From positions 1-64,000 of the forward strand of contig NZ_CP045298.1 in NCBI RefSeq assembly GCF_009363115.1: 64,000 nucleotides of DNA. Reading direction: 5' to 3'. Below the pieces are notes generated by a model. The model made no database searches and had not been told where the DNA came from. It saw only the letters and a program-made list of their open reading frames with translations. The stretch is from Paenibacillus brasilensis (lineage in GTDB: Bacteria > Bacillota > Bacilli > Paenibacillales > Paenibacillaceae). Of the stretch, positions 38,508-49,748 are shown one piece after another. Both the position numbers and the translations under genes were made by a program. Within the stretch, counting starts at the first letter, position 1, and the number at the start of each line of letters is the position of its first letter.

Positions 38508-39572
38508 ATGTCTACACTTGAACGTACTCCTGTCCAAAGCAGAGAAACCAGGACGTTCCTGCCTGATCTGGTGTTTTTTGAGCCAGACGCACTGAATTAT
38601 CCCAAGGGCCAGCGTATTATGGATTGGGTAAAAGCCAAGGATATTCCGTATCGGATGACTACCTCTCACAACCGGATTACCAATTTACCGGGTGAAACTG
38701 AAGTTGAAAAGTACCGAATGGCCAAAAAAACTCTGGTCGTCGGTATTCGGAAAACGTTAACCTTTGATCAGTCCAAGCCTTCGGCCGAGTACGCTATCCC
38801 CATTTCGACGGGTTGCATGGGACACTGTCACTACTGTTATTTACAAACAACTTTGGGTGCAAAACCGTATATTCGCGTGTATGTCAATACCGACGATATT
38901 CTGAACGCAGCTAAAGCCTATATTGAAGAACGTGTCCCTGAAATCACCCGTTTTGAAGCAGCTTGTACCTCCGATCCTGTTGGTCTGGAGCATATCACCG
39001 GATCACTCGGGGACTTGATTCGTTTTATGGCAGATGAGGAATACGGCCGACTGCGTTTTGTTACTAAATATCATCATGTCGATCCTTTGCTGAATATAAA
39101 GCATAATGGTCATACCCGCATCCGTTTTAGCATTAATTCCGATTATGTTATTAAACAGTTTGAGCCTGCCACTTCACGTTTTGAGGAACGGATTGAAGCG
39201 GCGGGTAAAGTAGCTCAAGCAGGCTATCCACTGGGTTTCATTATTGCTCCTATCATCTGGTATGACGGCTGGGAAGAAGGCTATGGTGAGTTGCTGCGCA
39301 GACTGGGAGAAACTTTATCCCAGCATGCCACTACAGATTTGACATTTGAATTAATTCAGCATCGCTTTACCAAAACATCCAAAGCTGTTATTGAAAAACG
39401 TTACCCGAAAACCAAGCTCGAAATGGACATGGAGAAGCGCAAGAAAAAATGGGGTCGTTGGGGACAAAACAAATATGTTTATCCGGATGAACAGCAAAAT
39501 GCACTGCGTGAGTTTATCACAGAGCGCATTTTTGAACATTTCCCATTAAGCCGTATTGAGTATTTCACATAA
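38508..39572 (+). CDS. splB: Spore photoproduct lyase
   Basis: This 354-residue radical SAM enzyme repairs the thymine dimer (spore photoproduct) during germination. The cluster motif is CMGHCHYC (CxxxCxxC) at about residues 104-111, followed by YLQTTLGAKPYIRVYVN. The ending FPLSRIEYFT is typical. AAAGGAG precedes the ATG. The upstream 250-base region has no recognised gene and should hold a forespore-type promoter. The 3' end overlaps the convergent ccdA by 8 bases. Confidence 0.96.
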   Translation: MSTLERTPVQSRETRTFLPDLVFFEPDALNYPKGQRIMDWVKAKDIPYRMTTSHNRITNLPGETEVEKYRMAKKTLVVGIRKTLTFDQSKPSAEYAIPISTGCMGHCHYCYLQTTLGAKPYIRVYVNTDDILNAAKAYIEERVPEITRFEAACTSDPVGLEHITGSLGDLIRFMADEEYGRLRFVTKYHHVDPLLNIKHNGHTRIRFSINSDYVIKQFEPATSRFEERIEAAGKVAQAGYPLGFIIAPIIWYDGWEEGYGELLRRLGETLSQHATTDLTFELIQHRFTKTSKAVIEKRYPKTKLEMDMEKRKKKWGRWGQNKYVYPDEQQNALREFITERIFEHFPLSRIEYFT

Positions 39573-40287
39573 TCAGCATCCAATCCGGGGTAATACGCTG
39601 TAAAAACAGCGTTATATCCGTCATATGATCGGTCACGAGCAAAATACCCGTGATAACAAGCAGTATGCCCCCTGTTTTGATAATGATTGAGGTATAACGA
39701 GAGGATAGCCGAACAGAACCTGCCAGCAAAGCCAAGGCAAAAAAAGGAATCGCAAATCCAAGCGCATAGCCTGTAATCAGCTTGAACCAGGTATGATGCT
39801 CAACTGCTGCCAAAGCGATAATAGCCGTCAGCATGGGACCTATACAGGGAGACCAGCCTGCCGCAAACCCAATTCCGATCATAAAGGAACCGGCATAACC
39901 GGCAGGCTTCCATGTCCAACGAAGCTTATGCTCCCTCATTAAGACCAAAGGACGCACCACACCAAGAGATATCAGACCCATGATTAAAATCAGCAGCCCT
40001 GCCAACACTCTAAGCGTATCCCCATAATTACCAAACCATTCTCCGAGCAGTCCGACGCTTGCACCGAGTGAATAGAAAACAACCGAAAAGCCCATTACAA
40101 AAGCAAGCGTGTGTCCCATTGTACGGTAACGCACCTCTGCCTTATGCCGTCCTTCAGCCAGTTCACGGGCCGACATCCCCGTCATATACGATATATAAGA
40201 GGGATACAGTGGCAAACAGCACGGTGAAAAAAAAGAAACCAGTCCGGCTATGATCGCCAATCCGGCGTTAACATCCGTCATATTCAT
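39565..40287 (-). CDS. ccdA: Cytochrome c biogenesis protein CcdA
   Basis: This 240-residue protein with about six membrane helices passes reducing power across the membrane for cytochrome c or spore thiol maturation. The first helix carries FFSPCCLPLYPSYISYMTG. AAGWSPCIGPMLTAII holds the second conserved cysteine. No thioredoxin-like partner is adjacent. Confidence 0.92.
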   Translation of the reverse strand: MNMTDVNAGLAIIAGLVSFFSPCCLPLYPSYISYMTGMSARELAEGRHKAEVRYRTMGHTLAFVMGFSVVFYSLGASVGLLGEWFGNYGDTLRVLAGLLILIMGLISLGVVRPLVLMREHKLRWTWKPAGYAGSFMIGIGFAAGWSPCIGPMLTAIIALAAVEHHTWFKLITGYALGFAIPFFALALLAGSVRLSSRYTSIIIKTGGILLVITGILLVTDHMTDITLFLQRITPDWMLIM

Positions 40288-40375
40288 GTCCTCCTACCTG
40301 TCTTAAGTAAACACGGTCAAACAAGCCCTATTTACTACAACATACGTGAGGAGGAAGTAAAATATGATGCTAGCC

Positions 40376-40416
40376 AAAAAGCGCAGGCCTCGGCATAAAG
40401 CCGCCCGGCCTGCGCT
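40376..40416 (-). terminator. Terminator of metS
   Basis: The minus-strand stem AGCGCAGGCC / GGCCTGCGCT with a GC-rich inner part is followed by TTTTTGG, a few bases after the metS stop codon. Confidence 0.85.
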
Positions 40417-40423
40417 GTTAATT

Positions 40424-42810
<2,387 letters not shown>

Positions 42811-42848
42811 TAACCAAAATATAACCAAATCCACGCAGCGATGTCAAG

Positions 42849-43145
42849 TCAGCCCCTTCCCAACACCTTATCATCACGGTCAACCAACCGGTCTTCACCG
42901 GATTTATCCAACCGCTTTTGGACAGGTGGAACCAAATCTACCCCCCCCGGATGAAAGGGATGGCACTTGGCTATACGCTTGGCGGCTAGCCATGAGCCTT
43001 TAAGCGCACCATGCACCTCTACCGCCTCCAACGCGTACGCCGAGCATGTTGGATAAAATCGGCAGGTAGCCGGCTTTAATGGTGAAATATAGGAACGATA
43101 AAACTTAATCGGAGCCTGAACCACTCTGCGTATGGTGATTTTCAC
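42849..43145 (-). CDS. yidD: Membrane protein insertion efficiency factor YidD
   Basis: This 98-residue protein has the family core [20 protein letters not shown], followed by [20 protein letters not shown] and [15 protein letters not shown]. It helps membrane protein insertion. The GTG start at 43145 fits family length and overlaps the region right after the zur stop (two genes almost touch). A longer open frame exists but overlaps zur for over 100 bases and is not credible. Confidence 0.93.
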   Translation of the reverse strand: MKITIRRVVQAPIKFYRSYISPLKPATCRFYPTCSAYALEAVEVHGALKGSWLAAKRIAKCHPFHPGGVDLVPPVQKRLDKSGEDRLVDRDDKVLGRG

Positions 43146-43146
43146 T

Positions 43147-43638
43147 TTAATAGCCCCCGTGGCTGTGAGTGTGACTGCTCGTCTGGCTGAATCCTCCATC
43201 AGAATTACTCTTATTATGCCCGTTTTTTTGTTGGCAATCTTTGCAATAACCGAAAATTTCAAATTTGTGCTCAACGATTTGGAACTGATCCGTTGTATCC
43301 GTCATCTGCATTGGGCAAAAAGAAATCGGTAAAGTTTTTTGACAGTTCAAACAAATCATATGATGGTGATGATGGTGCTCATTACAGCTTACCTTGAACT
43401 TCATTCCATCCTCAAAAGATACCTGCTCAAGTACACCCAACTCCTGCATTACACGCAGATTACGATAAACCGTATCAAAGCTGAGTCCACTATATTTTTT
43501 ACCCATATATTCATAAACGTCTTTGGGAGACAAATACCCTTCATTCTCGGAAAATAACGTGGCCAGCGTCTTGCGCTGATCTGTAATACGCAGCCCCTGA
43601 GCGGACATTGTTGAGATGATTTCATCCTTTGTCAGCAT
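43147..43638 (-). CDS. zur: Fur-family regulator, Zur type
   Basis: This 163-residue protein represses zinc uptake when zinc is bound. The winged helix contains [20 protein letters not shown]. The metal region has [15 protein letters not shown], then FCPM and [10 protein letters not shown]: two CxxC pairs of a structural zinc site plus a six-histidine run. The closest family features (CLxCGKT..CPM, HKFEIYG) are those of Zur rather than Fur or PerR. A tail HTHSHGGY is rich in His. The ATG at 43638 is placed 9 bases after GGGGAGG. Confidence 0.85.
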   Translation of the reverse strand: MLTKDEIISTMSAQGLRITDQRKTLATLFSENEGYLSPKDVYEYMGKKYSGLSFDTVYRNLRVMQELGVLEQVSFEDGMKFKVSCNEHHHHHHMICLNCQKTLPISFCPMQMTDTTDQFQIVEHKFEIFGYCKDCQQKNGHNKSNSDGGFSQTSSHTHSHGGY

Positions 43639-43761
43639 GCGTTTCACCCTCCCCTGTCTGTAGTTTCAGGCTTTCTGATGCAGGCTTAGGCTTGCATCTA
43701 TTTATTATACCACGATTAAAGTCAATATTATAAGAGGTATTCACACCTGCAAACAAGAAAA

Positions 43762-43806
43762 AGACGCCCTCCATGACTGCAAACGATCCGCAGCAGGAGA
43801 ACGTCT
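43762..43806 (-). terminator. Terminator of the stalk/PKD protein gene
   Basis: The minus-strand stem AGACGTTCTCC / GGAGGGCGTCT, with two wobble pairs, is followed by TTTTTC. It lies about 90 bases past the stop codon. Confidence 0.75.
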
Positions 43807-43893
43807 ATATTCTGCAAGTGATATCTGACTTTTAAACGGTGAATGATGAGACTCAAGTGGTCTTAGCCGGTGAACAGCACCGGTTATTTCATA

Positions 43894-46116
43894 TTAGTTT
43901 TTAATAGCTGGCAATGGCATAACGACTACGGAAACTGGCAGGTTACTTCCTGCCGCTGCAGTGAAATACATCTCTACACTTTCCTCAATATGACCCGTAC
44001 GATACAGCACACTCATTTCATTCGGAGCCTGTATGGAGCCATTCGTTGGGATCCCCACAACCTGATTGTTTACCATCGCATAGCCGGCATATTCGCCACC
44101 GCGTGGATTGAAAGCAATCAGGGAATACGGCGCTACATGATCCAGTTTAACTTTGTATACAACACCAAAGTTACCGGCATTGGAAGCAGAAGAGCCGTCC
44201 AGACCGTCTGTGCCAAGCAGGTTCGGGTCTACTTTATTATCGCCAAGAACAATACGCTGAGCTGTTTTACCAACCTCTTCCGTATATTGAAGCGTAACAT
44301 CCGAATTCGCATACGTTCCACGGTTATGAATGCCGTCCTTAGGCAGTTTTGCCAAAGTAGGCAGCGCAGTCAACGGATCTACATTTGCATCTAACACAAC
44401 AACCGTGTATTGAATAGGTTGATCCGTATACAAGTCAGATAAGAGAGAAATGACCTGTTTTTGCTTAATTTTTTGCGCATTCAAATCCTGTAAAATAACG
44501 CGGCTTTCGCCCGGATTCAGAACTGTGCTGGAACGTTTGCTTCCATCCTGCATGGATTGAAAGTAACGCTGAATCGAAGTTTTACCTGCAGCTGTTGCAA
44601 ACTCAGAAGGTCCGGCAAAACCGGAATTTTCGACGTTCAGATTGGCAGCCGTAATATTATTGTTGGTTGCAATAACGTACATTTTTACATCTCTGCCCGT
44701 TTCATTCACATGATGGACGAGTATACGCGTGCTGCCTGATCCCGTTTCCTGATACACGATACCATCCTGGAATACCCGTTCTGGACTGTTAGCACGGATC
44801 AGAAGACGTGGGGCAGACGTACTGGTCACTGGAATAGTAGCCATAGTAGGTATCTGACTACCATCTACACTATATTTATCGCCATAAGGAGTAAAGATTT
44901 TGTTGAAATCATCTTCCTTGTATAGCAATTCATTCGTAATTTTAATCGTTTGGCTTACAGTACCTGTTGCACCATGCTTGTCAGTTACGGTCAGCGTGAT
45001 AGTCACATCACCTGGCTCGAAAAACGCCAGTTTCTTGTTCACCCAATCACGCTTGGTGATCGCATTTTCATCATCTGTACTCAGATCCGTAATGGTGATT
45101 TTTTCACCCATCTTGTATTCTTTTTTGTCAGTTGTAAACAGAGCCACTGGCGGCTGATTCGGCGGTCTTACCGTAATCGTAACAGAATATGGATCACTCC
45201 AGTTCCCTGCGGAGTCAAGAACGGAATAGGTAACTACATATGTACCTGGCTCCTGAAATACGTCCTGCTTGCCTTCCCAACGTTGATTCACAATCGGAAG
45301 ACCTGTAGGAGAAGATTCCTTCGTCAAATACGTAACCTGGGTTTCGCCCGCATAAATATCTTTTTGCTGAACCGTGAAGGAAGCTTTGGGTTTTTGATTC
45401 AAATCCATAATAACCTGTTTAGTCGTATTATTCACAGTATAAGGAATATTTAAGGCCTGTGTAATAGAGGTCAATGGAACCATAAACACGTTCTTTTGTT
45501 GGAAAGCCGGACCTTTCATTTGTCTAGCTTCGCCATTAACGGTGTAAACCTTGCTGTCAGTCTTGAAGCGCAGCACGTTTGTCCCCTGGGTGATTACAGT
45601 TTCTTTGGTAACAGTGTCATAACTAAACTGTAAGCCGACGCGGCTGACAAGTGAACGGATAGCTACATAGGAAACGCCGTCCTTTACAATCATGGGCTGA
45701 GTCGCCATGTATACCTGTCCGTTTTGTTCCATTTTTGCGCTGTTCAAATACAGAATCAATTGATTTGCACCCACGGATGTTGGAGAACCACCAGGATTGG
45801 TAATCGTTCCATCCCCACCATATACATCACTGGATACGTTCGATCCGTTGGTTGTATCCGTAGGCAAACCAGACAATGGATCATTGGTCACGCCTGTATT
45901 ATCAGGTGTTGTCGTGCCGCTTGATGTTCCCGTGCTATCTTGACCTCCGTTGCTATTCTGAACGCCGGATTCTTTGACATTGGCTTGGGCCTTCTGTCCG
46001 CTAATCGAATCGGTAGATTGAACGGTCGTTGTTGCTGCTTCTGCTCCTACAGGGGCTACTGCAGCCACCTGAGCTACCGCAAGCGCGGTGAGCATGGTCC
46101 ACTTCTTGAAATTCAT
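43894..46116 (-). CDS. Large secreted stalk-domain / PKD-like protein
   Basis: This 740-residue protein has a signal peptide (about residues 1-28). A Ser/Thr/Gly/Asn-rich stretch (to about 105) precedes a copper amine oxidase N-terminal-like (stalk) domain at about 115-240. Two PKD/bacterial Ig-like repeats follow (about 245-400; KYKMGEKITITDLSTDDEN), then an all-beta C-terminal region with no known family. It has no LPXTG or SLH motif, so attachment is unclear. A GGAGA ribosome site precedes the ATG. A surface or adhesive role is inferred only from architecture. Confidence 0.8.
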   Translation of the reverse strand: MNFKKWTMLTALAVAQVAAVAPVGAEAATTTVQSTDSISGQKAQANVKESGVQNSNGGQDSTGTSSGTTTPDNTGVTNDPLSGLPTDTTNGSNVSSDVYGGDGTITNPGGSPTSVGANQLILYLNSAKMEQNGQVYMATQPMIVKDGVSYVAIRSLVSRVGLQFSYDTVTKETVITQGTNVLRFKTDSKVYTVNGEARQMKGPAFQQKNVFMVPLTSITQALNIPYTVNNTTKQVIMDLNQKPKASFTVQQKDIYAGETQVTYLTKESSPTGLPIVNQRWEGKQDVFQEPGTYVVTYSVLDSAGNWSDPYSVTITVRPPNQPPVALFTTDKKEYKMGEKITITDLSTDDENAITKRDWVNKKLAFFEPGDVTITLTVTDKHGATGTVSQTIKITNELLYKEDDFNKIFTPYGDKYSVDGSQIPTMATIPVTSTSAPRLLIRANSPERVFQDGIVYQETGSGSTRILVHHVNETGRDVKMYVIATNNNITAANLNVENSGFAGPSEFATAAGKTSIQRYFQSMQDGSKRSSTVLNPGESRVILQDLNAQKIKQKQVISLLSDLYTDQPIQYTVVVLDANVDPLTALPTLAKLPKDGIHNRGTYANSDVTLQYTEEVGKTAQRIVLGDNKVDPNLLGTDGLDGSSASNAGNFGVVYKVKLDHVAPYSLIAFNPRGGEYAGYAMVNNQVVGIPTNGSIQAPNEMSVLYRTGHIEESVEMYFTAAAGSNLPVSVVVMPLPAIKN

Positions 46117-46261
46117 TGTCTGTCTCCTTCTATCCCAAATTATTATCATTCCCGTAAAAAGTCATACTATTAGACGCGTTGGTTACCAAAAAGTTGCTGG
46201 GAATTTTGCTGAACATGAAAAAAAGGGAACTTCCTCCTACGAATTCAAAAAATTCAACAGC

Positions 46262-46301
46262 AAAAAACCGCCGCCCATCTAATCTGATGTGGCGGCGGCT
46301 T
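46262..46301 (-). terminator. Terminator of the pflBA operon
   Basis: The minus-strand stem AGCCGCCGCC / GGCGGCGGTTT encloses a 14-base loop and is followed by TTTTTTGC, after the pflA stop codon. Confidence 0.85.
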
Positions 46302-46335
46302 CATAAACAGGAAAGTGGCTTTTAAGCCATCTTTA

Positions 46336-47094
46336 TTATGACGGACGACAAACCGTATTTTTCTCTGCGGTCTCCAGACGGCCCTCTTCAATGAGTCGAT
46401 AAGCACGTTGAACCTCTTCTTCAGTAGGAGACGGAACCCCTTCCAGCGGGTACGCCTTGCCGAGCATTTCCCATTTGTATACACCCATCTGGTGATAAGG
46501 CAGAATCTCGAACTTTTCGACTCCGTTCAGCGTTCCAATAAACCGACCCAAATTTAATAGATCTTGCTCGTCATCATGAATACCCGGTACAAATACGTGT
46601 CTAATCCACATTTTGCGCCCTTGCTCAGACAACCAGCGCGCTGTACTCAGCATACGATCATTGGACTTGCCTGTTAGCTTAATATGTTTGTCATTGTCAA
46701 TATGCTTAATATCCAGTAGCACCAAGTCTGTTACATTCAGCAGATCTTGGATACGGCCTGCGTCATTAAAGCCGTTACTGTCCAGCGTCGTATGCAAATT
46801 CCAGCGACGCTTCACTTCCTTGAACAGCTCTGCTACAAAATGAGCTTGCAATGTCGGTTCTCCACCGGATACGGTCAATCCGCCCCCTGAAGACCGGTAG
46901 TAAGCTAAATACGGTTCTATTTCAGCCAATACCTCCTCCAGTGTCATCGGATTACCTTCATTTAGAGCCCAAGTGTCCGGGTTATGGCAATACTGACATT
47001 TTAACAAGCATCCTTGCATAAAAAGCACGAAGCGGATGCCGGGACCATCGACGGTCCCGAAGGTTTCCAATGAGTGTATGTGACCTTTCAACAT
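46336..47094 (-). CDS. pflA: Pyruvate formate-lyase activating enzyme
   Basis: This 252-residue radical SAM enzyme installs the glycyl radical on PflB. It begins SLETFGTVDGPGIRFVLFMQ. The cluster motif CLLKCQYC (CxxxCxxC) lies at about residues 29-36, then HNPDTW and the SAM-binding SGGGLTVSGGEP. It is 65 bases downstream of pflB and co-transcribed. Confidence 0.97.
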   Translation of the reverse strand: MLKGHIHSLETFGTVDGPGIRFVLFMQGCLLKCQYCHNPDTWALNEGNPMTLEEVLAEIEPYLAYYRSSGGGLTVSGGEPTLQAHFVAELFKEVKRRWNLHTTLDSNGFNDAGRIQDLLNVTDLVLLDIKHIDNDKHIKLTGKSNDRMLSTARWLSEQGRKMWIRHVFVPGIHDDEQDLLNLGRFIGTLNGVEKFEILPYHQMGVYKWEMLGKAYPLEGVPSPTEEEVQRAYRLIEEGRLETAEKNTVCRPS

Positions 47095-47159
47095 GTTGCA
47101 TCATCCTTCCCGCATCCGCTATGCGTGCGTCGTTGTAATATATGATAGGTGAAGCCTAA

Positions 47160-49421
47160 TTACATTGTACCGTGGAATGTACGGTTAATAACATCCAGCT
47201 GTTGTTCACGAGTCAGCTTGATGAAGTTAACAGCATAGCCCGATACACGAATCGTAAGCTGTGGATAATTTTCTGGGTGTTCCATTGCATCCAGCAGTTG
47301 CTCACGAGCAAATACATTGACGTTCAAATGATGCGCATGGCTTCCGAAGTAGCCGTCCATCATCGAAACGAGGTTCGTTTTGCGTGTTTCTTCTTCTTTA
47401 CCCAGTGCTTTAGGCACAATGGAGAAGGTATTCGAAATACCGTCCAAACTGTGTTCATAAGGCAGCTTGGCTACAGAACTCAGAGATGCCAAAGCACCTT
47501 TTTTGTCACGGCCATGCATTGGGTTCGCGCCTGGCGCAAACGGTTCGCCTGCTTTACGTCCATCCGGTGTTGTACCTGTTTTCTTACCGTACACCACGTT
47601 GGAAGTAATGGTCAGGACAGATTGAGTAGGCACCGCGTTCCGGTAAGCTTTGTGCTTGCGAATCATACCCATGAAGGTCTCTACCAGTTCTACTGCGATA
47701 GTATCTACACGATCATCATTGTTACCGTAGCAAGGGTATTCGCCTTCGATTTCAAAATCAACAGCAATCCCTTTTTCGTTACGGATTGGTTTTACTTTTG
47801 CAAATTTAATAGCGCTGAGGGAGTCAGTAGCAACTGAGAGACCCGCAATACCACAAGCCATGGTACGAAGAATATCACGGTCATGCAGCGCCATTTCAAT
47901 GCGTTCGTAGCTGTATTTATCATGCATGTAATGAATCACATTCAGTGTGTTCATATACAGTTTTGCCAGCCATTCCATCATAGGTTTGAAGCGGCTCAAC
48001 ACTTCTTCATATTCCAGTACTTCACTTGTAATGGCTGGGAATTCAGGCCCTACTTGAACGCCGGATTTTTCATCCTTACCACCGTTAATTGCGTACAACA
48101 GGGCTTTAGCCAAGTTGGCACGAGCACCAAAGAATTGCATTTGTTTACCGATTTTCATAGCGGATACACAACAAGCAATACCATAATCATCGCCATAGAT
48201 TGGACGCATCAGATCGTCATTTTCATATTGAATGGAGCTGGTTTCAATAGAAACTTTTGCACAATATTTTTTGAAGCCTTCAGGCAGTTGTTCTGACCAC
48301 AGTACAGTCAAGTTAGGCTCTGGAGCAGGTCCCAAATTGTACAAAGTGTGCAAGAAGCGGAAGCTGTTCTTGGTAACACGAGTTTCTCCAGTGACAGACA
48401 TACCACCAATAGATTCTGTTACCCATGTTGGGTCTCCACTGAACAGTTCATTGTAGTCAGGTGTGCGCAGGAATTTAACAATACGCAGTTTCATAACAAA
48501 ATGATCGACCAGTTCTTGAGCTTGTTCTTCTGTCAGCGCGTTTTCTTCAAGATCACGTTGAGTATAAATATCAAGGAATGAAGATACACGTCCCAGGGAC
48601 ATTGCTGCACCATTTTGTTCTTTAATCGCTGCGAGATAGCCAAAATATACCCATTGGAAAGCTTCTTTCGCATTGTTGGCTGGTTTTGAAATATCAAATC
48701 CATGTTCAGCAGCCATTTGTTTCAATTCATTCAAAGCACGAATTTGTTCGGAAATTTCTTCACGAAGACGAATTACGTCCTCTTCCATAGAGTCAACTTC
48801 GAGGCTCTTTAATTGAAGCTTTTTATCTTGGATCAAGAAGTCTGCTCCATACAGAGCTACACGACGGTAGTCACCAATAATACGACCGCGGCCGTATGCA
48901 TCTGGCAAGCCAGTAATAATACCAGCTTTACGAGCTGCTCTCATCTCATCTGTGTAAGCATCAAACACACCTTGGTTGTGTGTTTTACGGATATGCGTAA
49001 AGATATCAATAATACTTTCAGGCACTTCAAAGCCATAGGCTTTACATGCATCAATCATCATCCGAATTCCACCGAAAGGTTGCAAGGAACGCTTGAATGG
49101 TGCATCAGTTTGCACACCAACAATTTGTTCTTTATCCCGGTCCAAATAACCCGGTTTATGTGAAGTAATAGTAGATGGCGTATTTACATCTACATCGAGT
49201 ACGCCGCCGTTTGCCAACTCTTTTTTAGTAAGTTCGGATACGATATCCCACAGTGCAGTAGTATTAGCGGTAGGACCAACCAGAAATTCTTCATTGCCAA
49301 CATAAGGTGAAATATTAGTTTGAATAAAATCGTTGACGTTGACTTCCTTAGTCCATTTTCCTTTTTTAAAACCTCTCCAACCAGATTGTTGCTCTTGTAA
49401 ATCTCTCTCAATCACCGACAT
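47160..49421 (-). CDS. pflB: Formate C-acetyltransferase (pyruvate formate-lyase)
   Basis: PflB splits pyruvate into formate and acetyl-CoA under anaerobic conditions. The 753 residues carry the catalytic cysteine pair in [12 protein letters not shown] and the glycyl-radical motif RVSGYAVNF near the C-terminus (ending INRTFHGTM). The ATG at 49421 has GGAGGG; an upstream open frame beginning MKKIT is an artefact of reading the Fnr box. It is co-transcribed with pflA. Fnr-type sites precede it. Confidence 0.98.
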   Translation of the reverse strand: MSVIERDLQEQQSGWRGFKKGKWTKEVNVNDFIQTNISPYVGNEEFLVGPTANTTALWDIVSELTKKELANGGVLDVDVNTPSTITSHKPGYLDRDKEQIVGVQTDAPFKRSLQPFGGIRMMIDACKAYGFEVPESIIDIFTHIRKTHNQGVFDAYTDEMRAARKAGIITGLPDAYGRGRIIGDYRRVALYGADFLIQDKKLQLKSLEVDSMEEDVIRLREEISEQIRALNELKQMAAEHGFDISKPANNAKEAFQWVYFGYLAAIKEQNGAAMSLGRVSSFLDIYTQRDLEENALTEEQAQELVDHFVMKLRIVKFLRTPDYNELFSGDPTWVTESIGGMSVTGETRVTKNSFRFLHTLYNLGPAPEPNLTVLWSEQLPEGFKKYCAKVSIETSSIQYENDDLMRPIYGDDYGIACCVSAMKIGKQMQFFGARANLAKALLYAINGGKDEKSGVQVGPEFPAITSEVLEYEEVLSRFKPMMEWLAKLYMNTLNVIHYMHDKYSYERIEMALHDRDILRTMACGIAGLSVATDSLSAIKFAKVKPIRNEKGIAVDFEIEGEYPCYGNNDDRVDTIAVELVETFMGMIRKHKAYRNAVPTQSVLTITSNVVYGKKTGTTPDGRKAGEPFAPGANPMHGRDKKGALASLSSVAKLPYEHSLDGISNTFSIVPKALGKEEETRKTNLVSMMDGYFGSHAHHLNVNVFAREQLLDAMEHPENYPQLTIRVSGYAVNFIKLTREQQLDVINRTFHGTM

Positions 49422-49454
49422 GTAAATCCCTCCAATTGTTTGGTCTTCCGGACT

Positions 49455-49470
49455 TGTGATTTTTTTCACT
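49455..49470 (-). promoter_or_regulatory. Fnr-type box in the pflB leader
   Basis: TGTGA-TTTTTT-TCACT, an exact match to the Fnr pattern TGTGA-N6-TCACW, lies about 34 bases before the pflB start codon and about 75 bases after the inferred transcription start. It cannot be a class II activation site for that start. Confidence 0.6.
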
Positions 49471-49536
49471 ATAAATCAATCTCTTGAGCCCGGCCTTTTC
49501 ACCGATGCCTTACGCTCAGTGTCGGGACCTTTCTTA

Positions 49537-49607
49537 CACCCTTATTGTAGAATAATGACAGGGTGTAGTATGTGACAAAAATCACAATACCAGTGATTTA
49601 TATCACT
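49537..49607 (-). promoter_or_regulatory. pflB promoter with tandem Fnr boxes
   Basis: Box 1 TGTGA-CAAAAA-TCACA (49571-49586) is followed on the minus strand by exactly 21 bases and a -10 TACAAT (49549-49544). With a start 7 bases after the -10, the box centre is at -41.5, the class II activator position. Box 2 AGTGA-TTTATA-TCACT (49592-49607) is centred 21 bp further up, at -62.5. There is no -35 match, as expected for an activated promoter. The same spacing recurs at adhE. Confidence 0.7.
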
Positions 49608-49670
49608 TTATTTTCCCTAGCTTCACGCCTATATCTTTAGCCTTGCCGCTCACCTCCCTTCCCAAACCAA

Positions 49671-49695
49671 CAGGCCCTCTATTATAGAGAGCCTG
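49671..49695 (-). terminator. Hairpin terminator of adhE
   Basis: The minus-strand stem CAGGCTCTCTA / TAGAGGGCCTG with a 3-base loop is followed by TTGGTTTGGG. The T run is poor, so termination may be partial. It is about 55 bases after the adhE stop codon. Confidence 0.6.
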
Positions 49696-49748
49696 CATTA
49701 GTATTGAACGGGAAAATGCTTTGTTACAAGCCTCTTCGTACCTATATA

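Noticed and set aside
43146..43274. Longer yidD start
   Set aside because: It would overlap most of the end of zur; the GTG at 43145 gives the family length.
49422..49469. Upstream extension of pflB beginning MKKIT
   Set aside because: The GTG/AAAAAA/TCACA of the Fnr box happens to read as MKKIT. The ATG at 49421 has a proper ribosome site and family start. The same false MKKIT start occurs before adhE.
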